Assembly: GCA_965218775.1 (NCBI GenBank)
Contig: CBDCLS010000004.1
Span: 682,001 to 746,000 of the forward strand
Length of the DNA stretch: 64,000 nt
Direction of reading: 5' to 3'
DNA from: CAUZIZ01 sp965218775
Lineage (GTDB): Bacteria > Acidobacteriota > UBA6911 > RPQK01 > JAJDTT01
Both the position numbers and the translations under genes were made by a program. Shown in pieces: positions 34,474 through 43,345 of this stretch (its first letter is position 1; the number at the start of each line of letters is the position of its first letter). The notes under the pieces are model-generated. The model worked only from the letters and a program-made list of their open reading frames with translations, made no database searches and was not told the origin of the DNA.

Positions 34474-35766
34474 ATGCAGCCGAGACAGCTGACCCTTTCT
34501 GACACCCGACGCATTCTCTCGGTTTCTCAGCTCGTCAACGACGTCAAGTTCCAGCTGGAGACCAACTTCAGAGATTTCTGGGTCAAGGGCGAGATTTCGA
34601 ACTTGGGGACGCCGCCCTCTGGACACATCTACTTTACACTCAAGGATTCTAGCGCTCAGATTCAAGCAGTCTGTTTCAGGATGCAGGCGCGCTACCTGAA
34701 GTTTCAGCCGGAAGACGGCATGGAGCTCCTGGCCAGGGGGTCTGTCTCGATGTATCCCCCCAGGGGCCAGGTTCAGCTAATCGTCGAGCATCTGGAGCCA
34801 GTGGGCTCGGGTGCGCTGCAACTCGCGTTTGAGCAGCTGAAGAAGCGCCTCGCCAAAGAGGGTCTGTTCGAGCAGTCTCAGAAGAAGAACCTCCCCCTTC
34901 TTCCTTCCAGAATCGGAATCGTGACTTCCCCAGGCGGGGCGGCCGTCCAGGACATCCTGAGAGTGCTCCAGCGCCGCAATGACCGACTCGACGTCCTGAT
35001 TTTCCCGGTAACCGTTCAGGGAGCTGCAGCCTCACAGGAAATCTGTGCCGGCATCCGATTCTTGGATACCAAAACCGAGGTCGACGCCATCATCCTGGCT
35101 CGGGGTGGTGGATCGACGGAGGACCTCTGGGCTTTCAATGAGGAACGGGTTGCTCGCGCCATATTCCAGTCCGAGAAACCCGTCATTTCCGCAGTGGGAC
35201 ACGAGATAGATTTCACCATTGCCGACTTTGTGGCGGATATAAGAGCCGCTACCCCCTCGGCTGCAGCCGAGCTTGTTTCCGGTGTTCGGGAGGATCTCTT
35301 CAATCAGGTCGAGCACCTTACACGTCGTTCGTCGCAAGCGATTCAATTGATCGTGAAGCAAAAGCAGCATCGCCTCAGACAGCTGACGTCAAGCCGCGGC
35401 TTCGTTGACGCCGAAACCAGGCTTCGCATCTTCCTGCAGCGCCTGGATGAGCTTTCTGGTCGCCTGAGCAAGGCGATTCCCTTGTTCCTGGTGTCCCTTC
35501 AGACACAGCTGGCGACGCACAGCAGGGAACTGGGTCGCCAGGCCAACCTGCAGCTGAAGTCCAATCAGCAGCGACTACAGTCAGCCACTCAACGGCTTCA
35601 GGCCTACTCACCACTCGCAGTTTTAGAGCGCGGCTTCGCTATTGTCACGAACTCCGAGGGCGCCATAGTCCGGGATTCTTCCCAGGTGGCCGACGGCGAT
35701 GAGTTGGATATCCAGCTCGCACGAGGACGACTCCGAGCCAAGAAGGAAGGCGATCATGGAGTTTAA
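34474..35766 (+). CDS. xseA: Exodeoxyribonuclease VII large subunit
   Basis: 430 residues. N-terminal OB-fold (SVSQLVNDVKFQLETNFRDFWVKGEISNL region), then the catalytic domain with FPVTVQGAAASQEI, ILARGGGSTEDLWAFNEE, SAVGHEIDFTIADFVADIRAATPSAAAEL, and a long C-terminal coiled coil (about 270-390). With XseB it degrades single-stranded DNA from both ends. The stop overlaps the xseB start by 11 bp, giving translational coupling. Confidence 0.96.
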   Translation: MQPRQLTLSDTRRILSVSQLVNDVKFQLETNFRDFWVKGEISNLGTPPSGHIYFTLKDSSAQIQAVCFRMQARYLKFQPEDGMELLARGSVSMYPPRGQVQLIVEHLEPVGSGALQLAFEQLKKRLAKEGLFEQSQKKNLPLLPSRIGIVTSPGGAAVQDILRVLQRRNDRLDVLIFPVTVQGAAASQEICAGIRFLDTKTEVDAIILARGGGSTEDLWAFNEERVARAIFQSEKPVISAVGHEIDFTIADFVADIRAATPSAAAELVSGVREDLFNQVEHLTRRSSQAIQLIVKQKQHRLRQLTSSRGFVDAETRLRIFLQRLDELSGRLSKAIPLFLVSLQTQLATHSRELGRQANLQLKSNQQRLQSATQRLQAYSPLAVLERGFAIVTNSEGAIVRDSSQVADGDELDIQLARGRLRAKKEGDHGV

Positions 35767-36001
35767 GGATTTTGAGAAGGGTCTCTCCCGACTGGAGCAC
35801 ATCGTGGGAGAGTTGGAAAAGGGTGACCTGGCGCTGGAGAAGGCCCTCCAGCTGTTCGAGGAGGGGATCAAGATCTCGAAGCTATGTAGTTCGAAGCTGG
35901 AAGAGGCCGAAAGAAAGGTCGAGATTCTGCTCCGGAATGAAAAAGGTCAACTGCTCCAGAGTCCTTTCGAGCCCCAGGAAGAGAAGGAGGCTGAAGAATA
36001 G
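35756..36001 (+). CDS. xseB: Exodeoxyribonuclease VII small subunit
   Basis: 81 residues from ATG 35756 (MEFKDFEKGLSRLEHIVGEL), the expected XseB start. A helical hairpin typical of the family (LEKALQLFEEGIKISKLCSSKLEEAE) with a charged tail. It overlaps xseA by 11 bp and is 1 bp from ispA. Confidence 0.93.
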   Translation: MEFKDFEKGLSRLEHIVGELEKGDLALEKALQLFEEGIKISKLCSSKLEEAERKVEILLRNEKGQLLQSPFEPQEEKEAEE

Positions 36002-36002
36002 A

Positions 36003-36911
36003 ATGGCCTTGCCCCAGCAAGATGGGTTGGACCTTAAAGCGTATCTGGCTCGCCAGAAGAGCACTGTCGACAGCCACCTGGACAGATTTCTTCCTGCTGC
36101 AGATACCCGCCCGGAGATCATCCACGAGGCGATGCGTTACAGCATTTTCGCCGGTGGCAAGAGAGTACGCCCCATTCTGGCGTTGGCGACCGGAGAGGCT
36201 CTGGAGACTGAGTTTGAAAAGCTGATCTATCTTGCTTGCGCCCTGGAAATGATCCACACCTATTCCCTAATTCACGATGATCTTCCAGCCATGGATGACG
36301 ACGACTACCGACGAGGTAAGCTGACCACCCACAAGAAATTCGGGGAAGGGATCGCGATTCTCGCAGGCAACGGCCTGCTGACTCACGCTTTCCAGCTCCT
36401 GGGCCGAATCCCGTGTGAACAGGAAGCCACGCGCCTGGAGATCATCGACACGATTTGTAGCGCGGTTGGGACTGAGGGAGGCCTCATCGGCGGCCAGGTA
36501 ATGGATCTGATCACCCAAGGGAGACCTTTCTCAGAGGATCAACTCGAATATATCCACTCGTCCAAGACAGGAGCCCTCATCGAGGCGTCGACGTACTGTG
36601 CCTCGCTCCTGTCAACGGCTTCGCCGCAGGAGCGAAACCAGCTTCGCGGCTACGGTACCCGCGTAGGTCTCAGCTTTCAAGTCGTCGACGATCTTCTGGA
36701 CATTGAGGGATCCCAGGAGCGATTGGGGAAGGCATCCCATAAGGATGCGCAGACATTGAAAGCCACCTATCCATCTCTCCTTGGCGTCGAGAAGGCTCGA
36801 CGAATCAAACAGAAACTTACAAAAAGCGCCGTCGAAAAAATCAGTTTCCTTGGACAGCGCGGCCAGGTGCTGGAAGCGATCGCACGTTATATCGCGAATC
36901 GCGACTCCTGA
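36003..36911 (+). CDS. ispA: Polyprenyl (farnesyl/geranylgeranyl) diphosphate synthase
   Basis: 302 residues. FAGGKRVRPILALA, first aspartate-rich motif HDDLPAMDDDDYRRG (DDxxxxD form, short-chain bacterial FPP synthase type), GGQVMDL, and the second motif VVDDLLDIEGS. Condenses IPP with allylic diphosphates to C15, possibly C20. The residues upstream of the first Asp-rich motif (ALEMIHTYSLIHDD) fit bacterial FPPS. It sits in the common xseA-xseB-ispA order; the dxs gene that often follows is absent. Confidence 0.93.
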   Translation: MALPQQDGLDLKAYLARQKSTVDSHLDRFLPAADTRPEIIHEAMRYSIFAGGKRVRPILALATGEALETEFEKLIYLACALEMIHTYSLIHDDLPAMDDDDYRRGKLTTHKKFGEGIAILAGNGLLTHAFQLLGRIPCEQEATRLEIIDTICSAVGTEGGLIGGQVMDLITQGRPFSEDQLEYIHSSKTGALIEASTYCASLLSTASPQERNQLRGYGTRVGLSFQVVDDLLDIEGSQERLGKASHKDAQTLKATYPSLLGVEKARRIKQKLTKSAVEKISFLGQRGQVLEAIARYIANRDS

Positions 36912-36959
36912 CGGAAAAGCCCCCAAGAGGTCGTTGTCGGCACCTCAGAGGCGAAGCCA

Positions 36960-37709
36960 ATGGCGATCCTGCGGAAGCGACTCGACAACCTGCTCGTCGA
37001 ACGAGAGATTTCATCCACCCTGGAGGCGGCACGCGCCCTGATCCTGGCCGGGTCAGTCTTCGTCGACCAGCAGCGTGTGGACAAACCGGGCACACAGATC
37101 AACCCTTCTTCCGAGATTTCCCTGAGGGGAGCGGCCTCGAAATATGTCTCTCGGGGTGGCTTGAAACTGGAGGCCGCGCTCACCACTTTCAAGGTCGTGG
37201 TTTCGGGAAAAACCTGCCTGGATCTGGGCGCTTCAACAGGCGGCTTTACGGACTGTCTCCTGCAAAACGGGGCTCGGAAGGTATACGCAGTCGACGTGGG
37301 TCGAGGACAACTCGACTGGAAGCTTCGGAACGATCCAAGGGTGGTTGTCCGAGAGGCTGTGAACGCTCGGTACTTGATGCCGGCCAGTCTCCCCGAGAAG
37401 ATCCACATCATAACGGTGGACCTTTCGTTTATTTCTCTCCGTCTGCTTTTTCCGGTCCTTCGCCGATTCCAAGAAAGCGAGATATTGGCCTTGGTAAAGC
37501 CGCAGTTCGAAGCCCAGCGTCACGAGGTTGAGCGAGGCGGCTTGATCAGGAAGCCCGAGAAGCGGCAGGAGATTCTCGATCGAGTCACGAGATTCGCCGC
37601 CGGGCAGGAGCTGCGGATCATCGGTACGATGCCCTCACCCATTCTGGGTCAGAAGGGGAACCAGGAATTCTTCGTTTTCCTAAGGGTTTGCGCAGAAATA
37701 ACTTGGTAG
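36960..37709 (+). CDS. tlyA: TlyA-type 2'-O rRNA methyltransferase (hemolysin A family)
   Basis: 249 residues. N-terminal S4 RNA-binding domain (about 1-65: RLDNLLVEREISSTLEAARALILAG), then an FtsJ-like SAM domain with LDLGASTGGFTDCLLQNGA and the catalytic Lys/Asp/Lys set (ARKVYAVDVGRG; ITVDLSFISL; LALVKPQFEA). The family methylates rRNA; the hemolysin label is historical. The last residues (VCAEITW) and stop are encoded by the left arm of a 187-bp fold-back, so its native C-terminus was probably replaced after FFVFLR. Confidence 0.92.
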   Translation: MAILRKRLDNLLVEREISSTLEAARALILAGSVFVDQQRVDKPGTQINPSSEISLRGAASKYVSRGGLKLEAALTTFKVVVSGKTCLDLGASTGGFTDCLLQNGARKVYAVDVGRGQLDWKLRNDPRVVVREAVNARYLMPASLPEKIHIITVDLSFISLRLLFPVLRRFQESEILALVKPQFEAQRHEVERGGLIRKPEKRQEILDRVTRFAAGQELRIIGTMPSPILGQKGNQEFFVFLRVCAEITW

Positions 37710-37867
37710 AATTGGCGCTCAGATTTGCACTAGATTTGGCCGCGAACGATTGAGCGAAACCGCAGGCGTAGCAGGGTCTACGTTGAGGCTTTCGCGACCG
37801 AGGAGCGGCCGAAGATGGTGTGAAGATGAGATGCCAAAATGCCAAGTTATTTCTGCGCGAGCCCTAA
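37681..37867. repeat. 187-bp fold-back repeat spanning the end of tlyA
   Basis: 26-nt outer arms (37681-37706 and 37842-37867) match 23/26 as inverted repeats with an unbroken core GCGCAGAAATAACTTGG, followed by less perfect complementarity inward (TTTGGCCGCGAACG against the complement of GAGCGGCCGAAG). It supplies the last seven codons and stop of tlyA and ends 14 bp before the nucleosidase stop on the other strand. Single copy here; arms are unlike those of the CTAG family. Confidence 0.7.
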
Positions 37868-37880
37868 GCAGCGATCCCGA

Positions 37881-38468
37881 TTAGGCGGAAGGCTCAAGCA
37901 GCTGGATCAGTTTCTTCAGGTAGTCGGACAACCGCAGCATGTTCTCGTCGAACTCGCTCCAAAAGGCGAGGAGCCCGGACTCAGCCGTGTCGGAAATGAC
38001 CTTGGGAGCCAGTCCGGCTATGCCGTGACGCCCTGCTACCTCCAACGCAATAGCAGATTCAAGATCGCAAATACTGGCTCCTTCAAGACGGTAGAGGTCT
38101 TCGCGGGCCTGTTTGCGGATCACGGGAGTCTTTACCGTGAGCCCCAGACCCGATACCTCCCAGCCCTGGCCTCGGAGTTGCTCGATCAATCCGGAGTCGG
38201 CCGGATAGCGGGAGCCATCCCTGAGGCACCAGGCTTCAGGCAAGACCACGTCGCCCATTTTCAGCTTAGGATCCAGCTGGCCTGCTGTTCCCGTAAAAAC
38301 AAAGACTTTGGGGTTGCTCCGACTAAAGTAGCTTTCCAGGGACTGGCGGGTGCGTTTCGCACCGAGGCCGGTCACCAGGTATTGGCAAATCGGCCCCAGT
38401 TGGTTTTCCAGGGCTGCGCTCTCCTGCTTGAGAGCACACGCAACCAGACAGTCAGCTGCTGCTTCCAT
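37881..38468 (-). CDS. Nucleoside phosphorylase/nucleosidase family protein
   Basis: 196 residues from ATG 38468; an in-frame extension to 38696 passes through a mobile element and is rejected. The PNP/UDP phosphorylase fold is shown by VACALKQESAAL, YLVTGLGAKRTRQSL, VFVFTGTAGQLDPKLKMGDVVLPE and CDLESAIALEVAGRHGI (purine-site Glu) with ISDTAES. This is shorter than MTA/SAH nucleosidase (about 230). Could be futalosine hydrolase-like, MTA nucleosidase-like, or a hopanoid-associated phosphorylase; neighbours do not decide it. Confidence 0.8.
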   Translation of the reverse strand: MEAAADCLVACALKQESAALENQLGPICQYLVTGLGAKRTRQSLESYFSRSNPKVFVFTGTAGQLDPKLKMGDVVLPEAWCLRDGSRYPADSGLIEQLRGQGWEVSGLGLTVKTPVIRKQAREDLYRLEGASICDLESAIALEVAGRHGIAGLAPKVISDTAESGLLAFWSEFDENMLRLSDYLKKLIQLLEPSA

Positions 38469-38502
38469 GGGACGAAGCTCCGAATCTTGAGGATCGAGCC
38501 TA

Positions 38503-38779
38503 CTAGTACACCGTTCTATAAATACTGATACGTTTGTGGCGAGCGCGACGGGTCGAGTCCGCGAAGCGACGACGAACACCATGCTTGGCCATAGTGGAGG
38601 AGGAGCGACAAAGGAATCGGCGCGTCCCGTCGCCACCCGAAGGGCAGATGGGGGTTGCGGACGATCTCTGTGTTGGTCGTCGTCGAAGATGGCCAAGCAT
38701 CGACTTCCTCCTCCCGCCTTGATCTCGCCTCACAAGCCCCATCTGCAAACGTATCAGTATTTGTAGAACGGTGTACTAG
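38503..38779 (+). mobile_element. CTAG-family fold-back element, full copy (277 bp)
   Basis: Flanked by CTAG at 38503-38506 and 38776-38779. The 30-nt arms (38507-38536 and 38746-38775) are 29/30 complementary; the one mismatch would be a U-G pair in RNA. The arms differ from the 53714 copy at three positions (5, 12, 20), and all three changes occur in both arms so pairing is kept. The core carries both conserved stems. It lies 34 bp upstream of the nucleosidase start and within the 429-bp gap before thiL. Confidence 0.9.
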
Positions 38780-38843
38780 GTCCGAGGCGGTATTCTAGCC
38801 CAAATTTCTCATCGGCTTTTTCGACCTGCTGTTTTTGTTTCTC

Positions 38844-38849
38844 TATAAT
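38844..38849 (+). promoter_or_regulatory. Probable -10 element for thiL
   Basis: A perfect TATAAT 48 bp before the thiL start. The region 17-19 bp upstream (TTCGAC) is a poor -35 match, so confidence is limited. It lies outside the fold-back element. Confidence 0.4.
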
Positions 38850-38897
38850 CTGTGTGTTCCAGGCAACAACGATTTTTGACACAGACTTCCGTGCCCA

Positions 38898-39917
38898 ATG
38901 CCAATCAGAAAAGGGTCTGAACTCGATCTCATCCGTTGGATTCGCAGTCAGGAGACGTCTGCCCCTCCTTCCCTCACGCGGGGCATCGGAGACGATTGTG
39001 CCACCTTCGATCCGGCTTTTGCTAAATCTCTGGCCCTGACCTCCGACCTTCTGGTGGAAGATGTTCACTTCCGGCGTCGTTGGGTCCACCCCTACTTCGT
39101 AGGGCGAAAGTCGCTCCTTGTGAACCTGAGTGATCTGGCAGCGATGGGGGCCAATCCCTACTCTAGCCTACTCAGTCTGGCGCTACCCACGGAACTGAGA
39201 GACGAGTATTTCCACTCTTTCATGACAGGCTTTCTTGAGGAGGCACGACGTTGGAACGCACCTTTGGTGGGAGGGGACCTCTCTCGCAGTTCTCGGGTCC
39301 ATGTCGCAGCAACCGTCCTCGGGTATGTGACAAAGGGAAGCTTCGTCTATCGCTCGACAGCCCAGCCGGGAGATCTGGTGGCTCTGGTCGGTGACGTCGG
39401 TCTTTCCCACTTGGGACTCCAGATTCTACGGGATGAAAATCCGGAAGAACTAGGTGAAGTTGCTTCGGAGGAAGACCTCTCCTCCTGGGCAGCAGACTCT
39501 TTCCGTTTGCGCTGCATGCGGGCTCATTTGCTACCACGACCTCAGATAGAAGTCGGACTCTGGCTGCGTCAAAACCAGCTCGCAAACGCCATGATCGACG
39601 TCAGCGATGGTCTGGCGGCAGATCTGCTCCAGGTCACTCGTGAAAGCAATCTGGAAGCAGAGCTCGATGCCGCCCGGATTCCGTTGCTGGAGGACATGAC
39701 TCTGGAGACGGCCCTGGAGGGCGGCGAAGACTACGCACTCTTGTTCACTTCTTCCAAGGAGCAAGTCGAACAGTTGGCCCAGTCTTACCCCAAGGGTTTT
39801 CCGCCCTATCGCCTCATTGGTAAGCTGAGACGGGGCCCATCCTCACTCCACCTGATACAGGGCGAGGAGCGCACACGGTATCAAGCCGACGGCTTTGACC
39901 ACTTTCGGAGTTTCTAG
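38898..39917 (+). CDS. thiL: Thiamine-monophosphate kinase
   Basis: 339 residues. GIGDDCATFDP (metal-binding Asp pair), LLVEDVHFRR, LLVNLSDLAAMGANP, and the C-terminal DVSDGLAADLLQV and GGEDYALLF blocks are diagnostic for ThiL, which makes thiamine diphosphate with ATP. The next gene begins 6 bp after the stop. Full length. Confidence 0.95.
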   Translation: MPIRKGSELDLIRWIRSQETSAPPSLTRGIGDDCATFDPAFAKSLALTSDLLVEDVHFRRRWVHPYFVGRKSLLVNLSDLAAMGANPYSSLLSLALPTELRDEYFHSFMTGFLEEARRWNAPLVGGDLSRSSRVHVAATVLGYVTKGSFVYRSTAQPGDLVALVGDVGLSHLGLQILRDENPEELGEVASEEDLSSWAADSFRLRCMRAHLLPRPQIEVGLWLRQNQLANAMIDVSDGLAADLLQVTRESNLEAELDAARIPLLEDMTLETALEGGEDYALLFTSSKEQVEQLAQSYPKGFPPYRLIGKLRRGPSSLHLIQGEERTRYQADGFDHFRSF

Positions 39918-39923
39918 ATACTT

Positions 39924-40499
39924 TTGTCGAAAACAGCCGAATCTGGAGCGGGGAAAGACAGCTACACCGACGCGCCGGTGGACGCCGAAACTCGACCCCA
40001 ATCCCGCCCAGGGAGAAGACTCGCCGCCAGCTTAGTCCGCTCCCTGCTTCAGGTGACCGAGTCACCCGAGCGGACCGCTCTCGGCTTCGCCGTCGGAGTC
40101 CTTCTGGGTTTTTCGCCCTTACTCGGACTTCATACCATCCTGGGACTACTCGTAGCATATATTGTTGGCTTCAACCGGATCGTGGTACTGGCTGGTGTCT
40201 ACTCCTGCAATCCCTGGATCCTGGTGCCGTACTACGGTTTCGCTACCTGGTTCGGAGTCCAGCTTCTCGGCGTCAAAGAGGGCCGCAGTCTCGAAGGCCT
40301 GAATCTTCTTGAGATCTTCCAGGCAGAGTTCTGGAACTTGTTGGCCAGTCAGTGGCGGCTGCTTCTGCCAGCATTCGTCGGCTCTACTGTCCTCTGCACT
40401 CTACTTGCACTGATCGCCTATCCGATCGCGCTCCACATTGTCCGAAAATACGGACGATTCAAGAGATCCCCTTCCACCGTCTCTGATCAATTGGAATAG
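39924..40499 (+). CDS. DUF2062 membrane protein
   Basis: 191 residues from TTG 39924 (no better start near; N-terminus uncertain). After a hydrophilic leader of about 45 residues come the DUF2062 blocks SPERTALGFAVGVLLGFSP, LHTILGLLVAYIVGFNR and YSCNPWILVPYYGFATWFG, with three to four membrane helices. Function is unknown; the family is often near lipid A or thiamine genes. Co-transcribed with thiL by spacing. Confidence 0.8.
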   Translation: MSKTAESGAGKDSYTDAPVDAETRPQSRPGRRLAASLVRSLLQVTESPERTALGFAVGVLLGFSPLLGLHTILGLLVAYIVGFNRIVVLAGVYSCNPWILVPYYGFATWFGVQLLGVKEGRSLEGLNLLEIFQAEFWNLLASQWRLLLPAFVGSTVLCTLLALIAYPIALHIVRKYGRFKRSPSTVSDQLE

Positions 40500-40521
40500 A
40501 CGTCCTCGCTTCGGGTACCAT

Positions 40522-42129
40522 ATGAGTTTACGGTGTATGCTGAGAAGGCCCACACAATTTAACCCTGCCGAAAGACCTACCCGCCCTGCATTGGTCTGCG
40601 TATCTCTTCTGCTGATCTGGGCTCTCACGGTTGCGATGGGAGAGAACCAGGAGACTGAGCCCGCCAAGGAAACCGTACTGGAAGACCTTGTCAACATCGA
40701 CTTCAGGGCGGACCTGCGACTCTTCACTGTGATGGCTGCGCTCAATGCGGCAGGATTCGACTACGAGCGCCCGAACCAGGACATGTCCCCAGTACGGCAA
40801 GCCGTTCGCTTGGCGCTCAAAGACCTGGAGCCCAGTCTTTCCTCACGACTGACTGCCTTTTATCAGTCGCACCGTGGCCTTCGCGAAGAGGCGCAACAGC
40901 AGATCGCCTATACCTCCCTGGCCCTTTTGATTGCAGATGCGCCTACCTTCAGCCTGATAGAAGAAGAAGATACCATCCCCGACGATGTTCTCAAGATACA
41001 AAGCTTTGCCGAGCTGGTGGAAGAGTTCTACCGGGTCGCTCAGATCGAAACCCTGTGGCTCCGCTTCCAGGATTCCTACCAGGCAGAAAGCCAAGCCTAC
41101 CGGCCGGTGTTGGAAAAGGTTATCGAGGATATTCTGAGGTACTTTCGGATTGGACCTCGCCGGGTACTGAATCGTCAAATCATCCTGATTCCGGACCTTT
41201 TGAACGCCAAGGATCTGGTAAATGCCCGAAATCTAGACCGGACCTACTATATCGTCGTTGGGCCTACCGATGAGCCGCTGGGAAACTACTCTTCGCTCCA
41301 GCATGAGTATCTTCACGTTCTGATTGATCCTCTGGTTGAGAAGTTCTCGGCTCAGCTGGGCTCGAGGAAGCAGGTTCTGAAGCTCGCCCATGCCCAACCC
41401 AAGCTGAAGAGCGAGTATAGAGATAGCGTTACACTGGTCGTAATAGAGTCCCTCATCGAGAGCATTGCATTGAGACTACGTCCACCTCGGGACCTCAGTG
41501 CCCAGATGCTTGGATTGTTCCGACAGGGGAACGTTCTGGTGCCTTTTTTCTATCGTGAGCTCGTCTCCTATGAGGAGAGCCGAATCCTCTCCTTTCCTAT
41601 CTATGCGGAGTTTTTGCTCCAAAACGTGGGTGAAGACTCACTCGAGGAAGACATCAAGCGAATGGATGTCATCGAAGCAAAGATTGAGGAGAGAGATCGG
41701 CAGGAGGCCGAAAGGCAGCTTCAAGCCCGACGAGAAGTGGAAAGAAGAAACCTTATCAGCTCGATGCTGTCTGAGGCTGGACAACTTATTTCCAAGCAGA
41801 AGTTCGAGACCGCCAGGCAGAAGCTGGGGCAACTCCTGGAAGAGGACCCGGGAAATGGGAACGCCTACTTCTACCTGGGCCAGATTGCCGATCAGCTTGA
41901 AGAACGCCAGCATGCCTACGAGCATTACCGGCAGGCGGCTGAGGCTGCTTCGAATCCGGCTTGGATTCGCGCCTGGTCGTTGGTTCGAATGGGCAAATTC
42001 CTTGCCTTCCAAGATCAGTTCGCGCAAGCTCGGCGGCGATTCAAAGAAGCTCTGACATTCGAGGGAGAGTTGCGGGGAGCTAGAGATCGGGCAGAGCAGG
42101 CTATAAAGGAGCTGCCTCGGGCGGACTAG
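40522..42129 (+). CDS. Exported zinc-metallopeptidase-like protein with C-terminal TPR
   Basis: 535 residues from ATG 40522, with an N-terminal signal/anchor helix (LVCVSLLLIWALTVAMG). Residues of note: SSLQHEYLHVLIDPL near position 270 is an HExxH zinc motif with a downstream acidic helix, as in gluzincin-like peptidases. The C-terminal ~170 residues have a coiled coil (EERDRQEAERQLQARREVER) and TPR-like repeats (NAYFYLGQIADQLEERQHAYEHYRQAA). Family not recognised; the activity is a prediction. The next TPR gene lies 85 bp on. Confidence 0.65.
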   Translation: MSLRCMLRRPTQFNPAERPTRPALVCVSLLLIWALTVAMGENQETEPAKETVLEDLVNIDFRADLRLFTVMAALNAAGFDYERPNQDMSPVRQAVRLALKDLEPSLSSRLTAFYQSHRGLREEAQQQIAYTSLALLIADAPTFSLIEEEDTIPDDVLKIQSFAELVEEFYRVAQIETLWLRFQDSYQAESQAYRPVLEKVIEDILRYFRIGPRRVLNRQIILIPDLLNAKDLVNARNLDRTYYIVVGPTDEPLGNYSSLQHEYLHVLIDPLVEKFSAQLGSRKQVLKLAHAQPKLKSEYRDSVTLVVIESLIESIALRLRPPRDLSAQMLGLFRQGNVLVPFFYRELVSYEESRILSFPIYAEFLLQNVGEDSLEEDIKRMDVIEAKIEERDRQEAERQLQARREVERRNLISSMLSEAGQLISKQKFETARQKLGQLLEEDPGNGNAYFYLGQIADQLEERQHAYEHYRQAAEAASNPAWIRAWSLVRMGKFLAFQDQFAQARRRFKEALTFEGELRGARDRAEQAIKELPRAD

Positions 42130-42214
42130 GTGAGGGTGCTTTCGGCAGCCCTTTTGTGTAAAAATAATCGACTTGGAGGCCCTTCGACAGGGTAATGTTA
42201 ATCAGGAGGAACCA

Positions 42215-43225
42215 ATGAGACGTCAGTTCATATTTGCGGTGATTGCGACATTAATCGGTTTCTGGGGCGGTCCATCGAACCTTCATGCTTCCGCCCAAGG
42301 GCAGGGCCAGAGCGAAGGCCAGAGCGAGGACCAACAAGAAGGTCAAGAAGGCGTTCCGGCGAAGCCGCCTCGAGTCGTTGGCCAAGCCCAGACCAAAGAA
42401 GAATTCGATGCCTGGTCTGTCATTGAAAAGACCGAGGACTTCAAGGAGAAGGCACAACTCAACCTGAACTTTCTGCAAGAGCATCCGGATAGCGGACTCA
42501 CGCCTCTGGCACACCAATTCTTGGCGCTGGCCTACCAGCAGGAGAACAACTACGAGAAGTTCGTTGAGCATGGAGAAAAGGCCGTCGCTGAGCTGCCTAC
42601 CAGTTACGTGCTTATGATCGAACTGGCGGTGGGCTATGCTGAGCGCGGAGCACTCGATCAGGCGCTTAGCCGCGGACAGCAAGGACTTGATTTATCTTCA
42701 ACCGCGACCAAGCCCGCCCAGTTGACCACCACCGATTTCATGTCGAAAAGGGACGGTTTGCAGGCCGACGCCAATTACGCGATAGGCTTGACCCGGTTGC
42801 ATCAGAGCCTCAAAGGGGGAAGCACCAAAGACGAGTTGGTACAACAGGCACGCGTCCATCTGGAGAAGGCAATTGATCTTGATCCCAACCACGAGCGGGC
42901 GTATTTGCGGCTGGGGCGGGTGTACCTGACTCAAAAGAATGCCGACCAGGCACTCGACGCATTTGCACGTGCTGTGGCGGTCGGAGGCATGACTCAAGAG
43001 ATCGCTCAGGGACAACTGGAACAGCTCTATACCTATATTCACAAGAAGACAGACGGAATGGACGAAACCGTTGCCAAGGGGAAGGAATTCCTAGCCCAGA
43101 AAAATGCTGAAAAGGAGGCCCGACTGCAGGAAATCCGGGATCAGGAGGCTCAGCAGCTTACTCAGCCTGGGACCACCCCGGCGGCGGCAGAATCTACAGA
43201 GGAGCCCTTTACCCTGCCTGAGTAG
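42215..43225 (+). CDS. Exported TPR protein
   Basis: 336 residues; ATG 42215 has AGGAGG 5 nt before it. Signal peptide MRRQFIFAVIATLIGFWGG, then a short Gln/Gly/Glu linker (GQGQSEGQSEDQQEGQ). TPR-like pairs run from about 60 to 290 (LAHQFLALAYQQENNYEKFVEH; AYLRLGRVYLTQKNADQALDAF). A charged tail closes the protein. Likely a periplasmic scaffold; no enzyme domain. Confidence 0.75.
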   Translation: MRRQFIFAVIATLIGFWGGPSNLHASAQGQGQSEGQSEDQQEGQEGVPAKPPRVVGQAQTKEEFDAWSVIEKTEDFKEKAQLNLNFLQEHPDSGLTPLAHQFLALAYQQENNYEKFVEHGEKAVAELPTSYVLMIELAVGYAERGALDQALSRGQQGLDLSSTATKPAQLTTTDFMSKRDGLQADANYAIGLTRLHQSLKGGSTKDELVQQARVHLEKAIDLDPNHERAYLRLGRVYLTQKNADQALDAFARAVAVGGMTQEIAQGQLEQLYTYIHKKTDGMDETVAKGKEFLAQKNAEKEARLQEIRDQEAQQLTQPGTTPAAAESTEEPFTLPE

Positions 43226-43345
43226 CTCTTGGCTTCACGGGTTGGGAAAACTCGAATCCCAGGCACGCGATTACTGGGTATTTCGGTAGGGCACCTCAAC
43301 CAGGCTGCTCGCACAGCGTGTCTGTCATTCGTTACTTGAGACTGG

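Noticed and set aside
38469..38696. 75-residue N-terminal extension of the nucleosidase frame
   Set aside because: It is translated from the fold-back element; the family's first conserved block begins just after ATG 38468.
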